From JBBDIX01 sp050486225 (GTDB lineage: Bacteria > Actinomycetota > Nitriliruptoria > Nitriliruptorales > Nitriliruptoraceae), in assembly GCA_050486225.1 (NCBI GenBank), contig JBJHCV010000001.1, positions 372,001 through 436,000 of the forward strand: a stretch of DNA of 64,000 bases, written 5' to 3'. The position numbers and the translations under genes are program-made. Shown here in pieces: positions 1 through 6,819 of the stretch. The notes under the pieces were generated by a model. That model was given only the letters and a program-made list of their open reading frames with translations. It had not been told where the DNA came from and made no database searches. How positions within the stretch are numbered: position 1 is the first letter of the stretch; each line of letters starts with the position of its first letter.

Positions 1-2072
1 GTGATGAACTGCATGCTGGCCATGGCGTACGCCTCGGTCAGCCCGCCCATGATCTGTCCCTCGACGATCATGGGGTTGATGCGCACCCCGCAGTCGTCGA
101 CCGCGACGACCCTGAGCACGTCCCACACGCCGGTCTCCGGGTCCACCTCGACGGTGGCGATGTAGGCGGCGAAGGGCCACGTGAGGTTCGGCGGGTCGTA
201 GTAGGCGTTGTTCTCCAGCCCCGGCTCCATGCCGTCGGGCACGTTGCTGTACGCCGCCATCGCGCACTCCTGGATCGTGACCCCGCGATCCGGCGCGCTG
301 CGCACGTAGAAGCGGCCGAGCTCCCACTCGACGTCCTCCTCGGACACCTCGAGCAGGTGCGCGGCGATCCGCCGGGCCTTGGCCCGGATCTTGCGGGCCA
401 CCATCGACACGGCGGCACCGGCCACGGGTGTGCTGCGCGACGCATAGGTCCCCATGCCGAACGGGGCCGTGTCGGTGTCTCCCTCCTCGACGACGACGTC
501 GGTCGCGGGGATGCCGAGTTCGTGGGCGACGATCTGGGCCCAGGTGGTCTCGTGGCCCTGCCCCTGGGTCTTGGCGCCGGTGCGCAGGATCGCCTTGCCG
601 GTCATGTGGACCCGCAGCTCCGCCGAGTCGAACATCTTGATGCCGAGGATGTCGTACTCGCGACTGTTGCCGGCACCCAGTGGCTCGGTCATCGTGGAGA
701 TCCCGATGCCCAGCAGCCGGCCCCGGGATCGGGCCTCCTCCTGCTGGCGGAGGAAGTCGTCGTAGCCGATGGCCTCCAGCCCGATGTCGAGGCACTTCGC
801 GTACTGCCCCGAGTCGGTCAGGAACCCGAAGGCGGTCCGGTGCGGGAAGTCGTCGTCCCGCACGAAGTTCATCCGGCGGATCTGGGCCTGGTCGATGCCG
901 AGTTCGTCCGCAGCGGCCTGGACCATGCGTTCCTGGAAGAACATGGCCTCGGTGACCCGGAACGAGCACCGGTAGGCGACACCGCCGGGCGCCTTGTTGG
1001 TGTACCAACCGGTCGCGGTCAGGTGCGCGACCGGGATGTCGTAGCACGCGAACGCGGAGTGCATCAGGCCGATCTTGAACTTGCTCGGCTGCGCGTCGGA
1101 GAAGAACGCGCCGTGGTCAGAGGTCGTGTGCATGCGCACGCCGAGGATCCTGCCGTCACGACGCAGGGCGAGCTCGCCCTTCAGGTAGACGTCCCGCCCG
1201 AACCCGGTGGAGATGAGGTTGCCGGTCTTGTCCTCGATCCACTTGACGGGTCGCTCGGTCAGGATCGACGCGAGGATCGACACCACGTAGCCCGGGTAGA
1301 CCGGCACCTTGTTGCCGAAGCCGCCACCCAGGTCGGGCGAGATGATCCGGATCATGTGCTCGGGAAGTTCGGCGACCATCGCGACGGCGGCCCTGATGAT
1401 GTGGGGCGCCTGGGTGGTCATGTACACGGTGAGCCGGTTGGTCGACCGGTCGAAGTCCGCGATGGACCCGCACGTCTCGATCGGCGACGGATGGGATCGC
1501 GGGTAGTGCAGCTCGAGCGTCGAGACGTGATCGGCCTCGGCGAACGCCCGATCCGTGCCCTCGCGGTCGCCGACCTCCCAGTCGAAGATGCGGTTGTCGG
1601 GCTGGTCGGCCTTGTCGTCACGGATGAGCGGTGCGTCGGCCGCCATCGCCTGCATCGGGTTGACGATCGGCGGGAGCGGCTCGTAGTCGACGACGATCGC
1701 CTCACACGCGTCCTTGGCGACGTAGGGGTCGTCGGCGACGACCGCGGCGACCTCCTGACCCTGGAAGCGCACCTTGTCCGTGGCGAGCACCGCCTGGGTG
1801 TCGTACGACAGGGTGGGCATCCAGGCGAGGTTGCGGGCGGCGAGCATCTCGCCGGTCAGCACCAGTCGCACCCCCGGGATGGCCCATGCGGCACTGACGT
1901 CGATCGAGCGGATGCGGGCGTGGGCGAGCGGGCTGCGCAGGATCTCCATGTGGAGCATGCCCGGCAGCACGATGTCGTCGACGTAGTTGCCCCGTCCCCG
2001 GATGAAACGGTTGTCCTCGACACGACGCTGGCGGGCACCGAGGCCCCCGATCTTGATCTCGTCGACCGTCAT
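1..2072 (-). CDS. coxL: Aerobic CO dehydrogenase large (Mo) subunit, form I, 3' end off the window
   Basis: Catalytic molybdopterin subunit of aerobic carbon monoxide dehydrogenase, which oxidises CO to CO2 and passes electrons to the CoxS Fe-S clusters and CoxM FAD. About 690 codons are present; the family is about 800 residues, so roughly 110 C-terminal residues, including the glutamate near the Mo site, lie beyond the left edge. The active-site loop reads VAYRCSFR with the selenium/copper-binding Cys at residue 369, the AYxCSFR signature that separates form I (true CO oxidisers) from form II (AYRGAGR). A glycine-rich stretch reading LGGGFGNK and the later GQGHETTWAQ are typical of the xanthine-oxidase superfamily. 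The ATG is one base after the coxS stop, so it is translated as part of coxMSL. Confidence 0.95.
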   Translation of the reverse strand, partial: MTVDEIKIGGLGARQRRVEDNRFIRGRGNYVDDIVLPGMLHMEILRSPLAHARIRSIDVSAAWAIPGVRLVLTGEMLAARNLAWMPTLSYDTQAVLATDKVRFQGQEVAAVVADDPYVAKDACEAIVVDYEPLPPIVNPMQAMAADAPLIRDDKADQPDNRIFDWEVGDREGTDRAFAEADHVSTLELHYPRSHPSPIETCGSIADFDRSTNRLTVYMTTQAPHIIRAAVAMVAELPEHMIRIISPDLGGGFGNKVPVYPGYVVSILASILTERPVKWIEDKTGNLISTGFGRDVYLKGELALRRDGRILGVRMHTTSDHGAFFSDAQPSKFKIGLMHSAFACYDIPVAHLTATGWYTNKAPGGVAYRCSFRVTEAMFFQERMVQAAADELGIDQAQIRRMNFVRDDDFPHRTAFGFLTDSGQYAKCLDIGLEAIGYDDFLRQQEEARSRGRLLGIGISTMTEPLGAGNSREYDILGIKMFDSAELRVHMTGKAILRTGAKTQGQGHETTWAQIVAHELGIPATDVVVEEGDTDTAPFGMGTYASRSTPVAGAAVSMVARKIRAKARRIAAHLLEVSEEDVEWELGRFYVRSAPDRGVTIQECAMAAYSNVPDGMEPGLENNAYYDPPNLTWPFAAYIATVEVDPETGVWDVLRVVAVDDCGVRINPMIVEGQIMGGLTEAYAMASMQFI

Positions 2073-2073
2073 G

Positions 2074-2625
2074 TCAGGAGGCCTCCTCGGAGGCCGGTTC
2101 GGCCTCCCCGTCACGCATCTTCTCCGCGGCCCACAGGACCGCCTTGACGATGTTCTGGTAGCCGGTGCAACGGCAGAGGTTGCCCGACAGCGCCCACCGC
2201 ACCTCGTCCTCGGTCGGGTCGGGGTTCTCGTCGAGCAGGGCCCGGGCCGTCATCATCATCCCGGGGGTGCAGAACCCGCACTGCAGACCGTGCTCGTCGC
2301 GGAAGCCCTCCTGGACCGGGTCGAGCTCGCTCGGCGTGCCCAGTCCCTCGACCGTGGTGACCTCGTGGCCATCGGCCTGCACCGCGAGCATCGTGCAGCT
2401 CTTGACCGGTCGACCGTCGAACAGCACGGTGCACGCGCCACAGTTGGTGGTGTCACAGCCCGTGTGGGTCCCGGTGAGACGCAGGCCCTGACGCAGCAGG
2501 TGGGCGAGCAGCAGTCGGGGTTCGACGTCCGCGGTGTGGGTCTCACCGTTGACGGTCAGGGTGACCCGACGTGTCGGCACGTCGTCGGCAGGGGCCGCGG
2601 TCACCTCGTTGAACAGACTCGACAT
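2074..2625 (-). CDS. coxS: CO dehydrogenase small subunit, two [2Fe-2S] clusters
   Basis: Electron-transfer subunit of CO dehydrogenase, 183 residues. The N-terminal plant-ferredoxin-like domain has the cysteine set GCDTTNCGACTVL followed by KSCTM. The C-terminal helical domain has QCGFCTPGMMM and the NLCRCTGYQNI motif, giving the second cluster. Length and motif order match the family (about 160-180 residues). It sits between coxM (1-base gap) and coxL (1-base gap), the usual M-S-L order, so the three subunits are co-translated. Confidence 0.96.
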   Translation of the reverse strand: MSSLFNEVTAAPADDVPTRRVTLTVNGETHTADVEPRLLLAHLLRQGLRLTGTHTGCDTTNCGACTVLFDGRPVKSCTMLAVQADGHEVTTVEGLGTPSELDPVQEGFRDEHGLQCGFCTPGMMMTARALLDENPDPTEDEVRWALSGNLCRCTGYQNIVKAVLWAAEKMRDGEAEPASEEAS

Positions 2626-2626
2626 G

Positions 2627-3502
2627 TCAGGCCGCCTTCCGGTTCGAACCGTCGATCTCCGTCAGGATCCGCTGCGTGAACGTGCGGACCACGTGGCGCT
2701 TGTAGGTCGCGCCTCCCCGGTGGTCGTTGCGTGGTCGAGCCGCGGCGGCCGCGAGGTCGGCCGCCTGGTCGATCGTCGAGGAGGACAGCGGCTGACCGAC
2801 GAGCGCGTCGGCGGCCTCCCGGGCGTCGATGGTGGTCCCGCCCACGCCGACCAGTGCGATGCCGGCACGTTCGACCCGGTCCCCGACGAGGTCGAGGGCC
2901 ACCGCGACGGCCGCCGTGGCGAAGTCACCGATGCGCCGCTCGAGCTTGAGGTAGCCGCCTCGGGCGTCACCGACCGGCGGCGGGATCACCGCCTCCACCG
3001 CGATCTCGTCGGGGTCCAGCGCGTTGTCGAACGGACCCGTGACGAAGTCGCGGACCGGGATGCTCCGCCGGCCGCCGGGGCCCTGAGCCACCACCGATCC
3101 GCCCAGCGCGACCGCGCACGCCGCCCAGTCACCCTGCGGGTCGGCGTGACACAGCGACCCGACGAAGGTGCCCCGCGTCCGCACGATCGGGTCGGCGACG
3201 AGTCGTGCGGCGGCCGCGATGGTGGGCTGGTGTTCGGCGATGAGTGCGGACCGTTCGATCGCCTCGTGGCGACACAGCGCCCCGATGCGGATGGTGCCGT
3301 CGGCGTCGCGCTCGAGATGGTCGAGTCCCGGCAGGTTGTTGATGTCGACGAGCAGCCCGGGCGCGGCGAATCGCAGCCTGAGCATCGGGATCAGGCTCTG
3401 TCCACCGGCGAGCACCTTCGCCTGACCGCCGCTCTGCTGGAGCAGTGCGATGGCCTCGTCGAGAGTGGCGGGGGCCTCGTACCGGAACCGCGGTGGGTAC
3501 AT
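2627..3502 (-). CDS. coxM: CO dehydrogenase medium subunit, FAD-binding
   Basis: FAD subunit of CO dehydrogenase, 291 residues, which hands electrons from the CoxS clusters to the respiratory chain. The N-terminal FAD-binding domain carries AGGQSLIPMLRLR, and the second FAD motif appears as TRGTFVGSLCHADP; both are diagnostic of the CoxM/xanthine dehydrogenase FAD subunit family. The open frame continues far upstream, but the ATG at 3502 opens the conserved MYPPRFRYEAPATLDEA start and is preceded by an AGGAT ribosome site, so it was chosen. First enzymatic gene of the operon; the 84-codon gene at 3532-3786 lies 29 bases upstream. Confidence 0.95.
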   Translation of the reverse strand: MYPPRFRYEAPATLDEAIALLQQSGGQAKVLAGGQSLIPMLRLRFAAPGLLVDINNLPGLDHLERDADGTIRIGALCRHEAIERSALIAEHQPTIAAAARLVADPIVRTRGTFVGSLCHADPQGDWAACAVALGGSVVAQGPGGRRSIPVRDFVTGPFDNALDPDEIAVEAVIPPPVGDARGGYLKLERRIGDFATAAVAVALDLVGDRVERAGIALVGVGGTTIDAREAADALVGQPLSSSTIDQAADLAAAAARPRNDHRGGATYKRHVVRTFTQRILTEIDGSNRKAA

Positions 3503-3531
3503 GGGATCCTCCTGCGCCGCGACCGGCGAGG

Positions 3532-3786
3532 TCAGGCGTTGGGGTCGTCGGAGTGCGGCCGGTGCCAGTCGGGCACCGCGACCGGCATCGACTCGGCGTC
3601 GGGATCGGGACGCGGCTCCTGGTGCGGTGGCCACGGCCCCTGCACCGGCTGGCTCGCCACCTTCAGGTGATCGATGATCTGGGGCCACGCCCATACGGTC
3701 GGACTGGCCGCCGTCCTGGGCGAGTGCTCGATGAGTTCGTAGAGGCGCGGATTGCCCCTGCTGTGCCCGCTCGACTCGATCGGCAT
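3532..3786 (-). CDS. Small unknown protein leading the cox operon
   Basis: 84-residue protein that I do not recognise. It begins at ATG 3786 after a good GGGAGGA ribosome site eight bases upstream, and it ends 29 bases before coxM, so it is probably the first gene of the cox transcript. There is no signal peptide, membrane helix or cysteine. The central part (LYELIEH... WAWPQIIDHLKVA) looks like a compact helical domain and the C-terminal third is rich in Pro, His and Asp. It could be an assembly or regulatory partner of CO dehydrogenase, judged only from position. Confidence 0.6.
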   Translation of the reverse strand: MPIESSGHSRGNPRLYELIEHSPRTAASPTVWAWPQIIDHLKVASQPVQGPWPPHQEPRPDPDAESMPVAVPDWHRPHSDDPNA

Positions 3787-4062
3787 GGCGACGATCCTCC
3801 CACCCGCGTCGACCGCGGGTCTCCCCGGACCGAAGGGTGACTCCCACCACCCCACCGTCCTGTCCGCACGATATCCACGACACGATGGTCGCGCACCGAA
3901 AGTTTTCGCACGCAACGAAGCACGCCTCCCGCGGCGCCACTGGCTCGCCGAGACGACCGCCCGGCGACCCGTCACACCGGGCGACCCGCAGCCCGCGGCA
4001 GCCCTGGCGAACTCGCCTCTGACGCAGCCCGGGCTGCCCCGATCCACCGGTAGGCTCCACGG
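3787..4062. promoter_or_regulatory. Divergent intergenic region between the cox operon and rrf2
   Basis: 276 bases with no gene, separating the minus-strand cox operon from the plus-strand Rrf2-type regulator, so promoters for both should lie here. The only symmetrical element I noticed is a near-palindrome CGAAAGTTTTCG at 3897-3908. No sigma-factor boxes can be called with confidence. Confidence 0.45.
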
Positions 4063-4551
4063 GTGCGCCTCGAACTTGGCCGACGGGCCGACTACGCCAT
4101 CCGTGCCGCGGTCGACCTCGCACGCCACGACCCGGATGGTGTTCGTCGCAAGGCACGAGCCATCGCGGACGACATGGACATCCCCGCGAGCTACGTGCCC
4201 CAGATCCTCGCGGATCTCGTCCGCGCGGAGATCGTGACGTCGATGGCCGGACCGCACGGTGGACACGCGCTCGCGCGGCCACCTGAGGACATCACCCTGC
4301 TCGAGGTGCTGGGTGCCGTCGACGGGGCGACCCCGTCCACGGCGTGTGTCCTGCGCGGCGGACCGTGCCGGTGGAACACCATCTGTGCCGTCCACGTTCC
4401 CTGGGCTCGCGCCCAGCAGGCCCTGCTCGGCGTGCTCGGTCGCACGACGCTCGCCGAACTCGTTGCGGACGACCGCCGGATCGACGCCGGGGCGTTCACG
4501 CTTCCCGACGACGTGCCCGCACCGGACCGCCCACCTCGCGTCGACGCGTAG
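4063..4551 (+). CDS. Rrf2-family Fe-S transcription regulator
   Basis: 162-residue DNA-binding regulator of the Rrf2 family (IscR, NsrR, RsrR). The N-terminus LGRRADYAIRAAVDLA is the family signature; a winged helix follows with the wing GPHGGHALARP. Three cysteines at about residues 94-107 are spaced C-x6-C-x5-C, matching the cluster-ligating trio of Fe-S-sensing members. NsrR-type members sense nitric oxide and IscR-type members sense Fe-S status; the sequence alone does not decide which this is. It is divergent from cox and convergent with the adjacent cupredoxin gene (12-base gap). Its position beside a putative NO-reducing complex favours an NO or redox sensor. GTG start. Confidence 0.88.
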   Translation: MRLELGRRADYAIRAAVDLARHDPDGVRRKARAIADDMDIPASYVPQILADLVRAEIVTSMAGPHGGHALARPPEDITLLEVLGAVDGATPSTACVLRGGPCRWNTICAVHVPWARAQQALLGVLGRTTLAELVADDRRIDAGAFTLPDDVPAPDRPPRVDA

Positions 4552-4563
4552 GCCCCGGCGGGG

Positions 4564-4932
4564 TCACCCGACGACCACGATCTCCAGTTCCATGCCGGCT
4601 GCCCGGTGACCGGGCACGGAGCACCAGGCGACCACGCGGTCCTCGAACGGGCCGACCTCGACGACCGCGGACCTGCCGGGACGGACCTCGCCGCTCTCCC
4701 AGTCCTCGAGCACCAGGTCGTGGACGATGCCACCGTCGTTGGTGAGCAGGAGCCTGACGACCTCGCCCCGCGCGACCTCGAGGCGGTCCGGCGCGTAGCG
4801 GATGTCGTGCATGACCAGCATCTGGTCGACGTCGGAGACGTCCGGTTCGTCGACGGGCGGTGCGCACCCCGCAAGTGCAGCGACCGCGACCAGTCCCCCG
4901 ACGAGCAGGACGCCACGTCCGACCGGGCTCAT
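4564..4932 (-). CDS. Cupredoxin lipoprotein (blue copper, type 1)
   Basis: 122-residue exported copper protein. The signal peptide ends in the lipobox LAGC, so it should be anchored on the outer face of the membrane. A plastocyanin-like fold is indicated by an early ligand in IVHDLVLED and the late ligand loop WCSVPGHRAAGM, giving His, Cys, His and Met (C-x4-H-x4-M). Such proteins carry single electrons to membrane copper enzymes. It is divergent from ctaA and the heme-copper genes, and a second cupredoxin with nearly the same ligand loop lies at 10671-11036, so both are probable electron donors to the CuA subunit at 6239-6796. Confidence 0.9.
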   Translation of the reverse strand: MSPVGRGVLLVGGLVAVAALAGCAPPVDEPDVSDVDQMLVMHDIRYAPDRLEVARGEVVRLLLTNDGGIVHDLVLEDWESGEVRPGRSAVVEVGPFEDRVVAWCSVPGHRAAGMELEIVVVG

Positions 4933-5026
4933 GGTCCGTGCTCCGCGACACCTCTTGCCATGGACCGCTCCGTCCTGCAGAGTGCTTGCACCGAGTCCAC
5001 CGTCCGCCTAGGGTCTCGCACGTCGC

Positions 5027-5041
5027 TTAGTGCAAGACTAA
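5027..5041. promoter_or_regulatory. Palindromic operator candidate TTAG-N7-CTAA (site 1)
   Basis: TTAGTGCAAGACTAA, with perfect 5-base arms, lies between the divergent cupredoxin gene (ATG 4932) and ctaA (ATG 5109). A sequence with the same TTAG-N7-CTAA design occurs at 10624-10638, just upstream of the second cupredoxin gene. It is an AT-rich palindrome in GC-rich surroundings, so it is a likely binding site for one shared regulator; which regulator is unknown. Confidence 0.55.
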
Positions 5042-5108
5042 TGGTTCTGGCGATCGCGTGGGAGAGGCGCGATCCCGGACCATGACTCGGGCAGCACGAG
5101 GTGGGAGC

Positions 5109-6080
5109 ATGGAGCGGTCCGATCCGTCACCCGGGGTGCGTCGTGTCGCGTTCGGGACGACGGTCGCCACCCTGTTGCTGATCGCGATGGGCGGGGCCGT
5201 TCGCGCGACGGACTCGGGCCTCGCCTGCCCGGACTGGCCGGCCTGCCACGGGATGTGGATCCCGCCGCCCGACGTGAACATGTGGCTCGAGCACAGTCAC
5301 CGCCTGTGGGCGGGGGTGGTCGCGCTCGCGATCGCCGGACTGCTCGTGATGACCGCTCGCCGCCGCCGTCTCGACCCCGTCTCGTGGCGCCTGACCCTGC
5401 TGGCGGCGGTCCTGGTCATGGTCCAGGCCGGACTCGGCGCTGCCGTCGTGCTCCTCCACCTGCGGGCCGGGCTGGTCACCTCCCACCTGGGGATGTCACT
5501 CGTCATCGTCGCCGCGCTGATCGTCGTCGCGACCCGGGCCCGTCCGGCAACCTCCAGCCCCGTGACCCCGCGGGAGCGCGCGTTCGCACGTCGCGCCGCT
5601 GCGGTGGCCGCCCTCGTGTTCGCCCAGGCACTGCTCGGCGGTCAGGCGACCGGCCGCGGCGCCGGACACGTGTTCAACGCGTTCCCGATCTGGCTGACCG
5701 CAGACGCCTGGACGGGTCACGTGCGCGAGGTGCTCCACGTGACGCACCGGATCGGCGGATACCTCGTCGCGGCGGCCGTCGTCGCGCTCGCGATCCACGC
5801 CCGGCGCACCGGGGTCCCCGGCTGGCCCCGGCGCCTGGTGCGCCTGGCGGTCGTGCTCGTCGCGGTGCAGGTCGCGCTCGGCATCGCGAACGTGCTCACG
5901 GCGGCGAGCGTGCCGAGTGCCATCGGACACCTGGCCGTCGCGAGCTGGCTGTGGTCGACGCTCGTGCTCGTCGCGGCGCTCGGGCTCGTTCACCCGGTGA
6001 CGGCGACCCCCGACGCCCATGACGTCGACGGCCTCGACGACCGTTCCACCCACCAGCCACCTGAGGAGGTCGTGGTGTGA
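5109..6080 (+). CDS. ctaA: Heme A synthase (CtaA/COX15 family)
   Basis: 323-residue membrane enzyme that oxidises the C8 methyl of heme O to make heme A for heme-copper enzymes. About eight hydrophobic helices are visible. Conserved histidines appear in EHSHRLWAG, in the LHLRAGLVTSHLG segment, in VTHRIGGYL and in IGHLAVASWLW. An extracellular cysteine pair reads ACPDWPAC, as in the cysteine-containing CtaA class. Two earlier in-frame starts exist (from 5058), but the ATG at 5109 has a GAGGTGGGAG ribosome site. The stop overlaps the GTG of the next small gene (GTGA), which ties it to the oxidase-like operon. Confidence 0.92.
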   Translation: MERSDPSPGVRRVAFGTTVATLLLIAMGGAVRATDSGLACPDWPACHGMWIPPPDVNMWLEHSHRLWAGVVALAIAGLLVMTARRRRLDPVSWRLTLLAAVLVMVQAGLGAAVVLLHLRAGLVTSHLGMSLVIVAALIVVATRARPATSSPVTPRERAFARRAAAVAALVFAQALLGGQATGRGAGHVFNAFPIWLTADAWTGHVREVLHVTHRIGGYLVAAAVVALAIHARRTGVPGWPRRLVRLAVVLVAVQVALGIANVLTAASVPSAIGHLAVASWLWSTLVLVAALGLVHPVTATPDAHDVDGLDDRSTHQPPEEVVV

Positions 6081-6229
6081 GTGACTCCGACAACCAGCAA
6101 CCCTGGCAGCAACGTGCCCTGGACAACATCTGGCTGCTGATCGCGATCAGCGTGATCGTTCCCGGACTGCTCTATCTCGGGTGGGGTCTGTGGGAACTCG
6201 CGGAACTCCCGACCTGGGGCATCCAGTAG
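6077..6229 (+). CDS. Single-helix small subunit of a B-family heme-copper complex (subunit IIa-like)
   Basis: 50-residue protein starting at a GTG that overlaps the ctaA stop by four bases and ending nine bases before the CuA subunit gene. It is a short polar N-terminus, one transmembrane helix (IWLLIAISVIVPGLLYLGWG) and a short tail ending in WGIQ. In Thermus ba3 oxidase a one-helix subunit IIa is encoded just before subunit II, so position, size and topology suggest the same role: packing against subunits I and II. Sequence similarity to the Thermus peptide is not evident by eye; the call rests on context and topology. Confidence 0.7.
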   Translation: MSDSDNQQPWQQRALDNIWLLIAISVIVPGLLYLGWGLWELAELPTWGIQ

Positions 6230-6238
6230 GAGGATGAC

Positions 6239-6796
6239 ATGGAAGACGACCGCGCCGACACCACGCTGCGTTCGACGCTGCTGCCTCCCCCCGACCGATG
6301 GTGGACACGGCTCGGCCCCGACGAGCGACGGTGGCTGACGATCGCGTTCGTCTGGTGCCTGATCCTGTTCAGCGGCATGTACGTCTGGCTGGGAATCGGT
6401 GAACAGCAGACGCCGATCGAGTCGTACCGGATCGACCCCGCGGTGTTCGCCTCCGAGGTCGAGGACTTCATCGCGACCCACCAGGTCGACGAGATCAGCG
6501 GCGCCGCCGTGGTCGCCCCACCACCCGGCAGTGACGTCTACCTGCACGCGAACCAGTTCGCGTTCCGGCCCGTGCTCCAGCTGCAGCGCGGCGAGACGTA
6601 CCGGCTGCTCGTGTCCTCGACGGACGTGCAGCACGGCCTGTCCCTGCAACCGGTGAACCTGAACTTCCAGGTCCTCCCCGGCTACCTGTACGTGATCAGG
6701 ATCACCCCGGACGAGACCGGTGAGTTCCCGATCGTCTGCAACGAGTACTGCGGACTGGGCCATCACGTGATGACCGGCCTGATCGTCGTCGACTGA
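6239..6796 (+). CDS. cbaB: Heme-copper complex subunit II with CuA site (ba3 type)
   Basis: 185-residue subunit II. One N-terminal membrane anchor (about residues 33-52) is followed by an outside cupredoxin domain. The binuclear CuA ligands are clear: a histidine in VQHGLS and the loop CNEYCGLGHHVM (C-x3-C-x3-H-x2-M). A single anchor and short length are typical of B-family (ba3) enzymes rather than two-helix A-family subunit II. It accepts electrons from a cytochrome c or, more likely here, from the cupredoxins encoded at both flanks, and passes them to subunit I, whose gene starts 23 bases downstream. Confidence 0.93.
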   Translation: MEDDRADTTLRSTLLPPPDRWWTRLGPDERRWLTIAFVWCLILFSGMYVWLGIGEQQTPIESYRIDPAVFASEVEDFIATHQVDEISGAAVVAPPPGSDVYLHANQFAFRPVLQLQRGETYRLLVSSTDVQHGLSLQPVNLNFQVLPGYLYVIRITPDETGEFPIVCNEYCGLGHHVMTGLIVVD

Positions 6797-6819
6797 CGCA
6801 TCCGACGAGAGGAACCCTC

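Noticed and set aside
3897..3908. CGAAAGTTTTCG as an Rrf2 operator
   Set aside because: Only a near-palindrome and not repeated elsewhere in the locus; not enough to call an operator.
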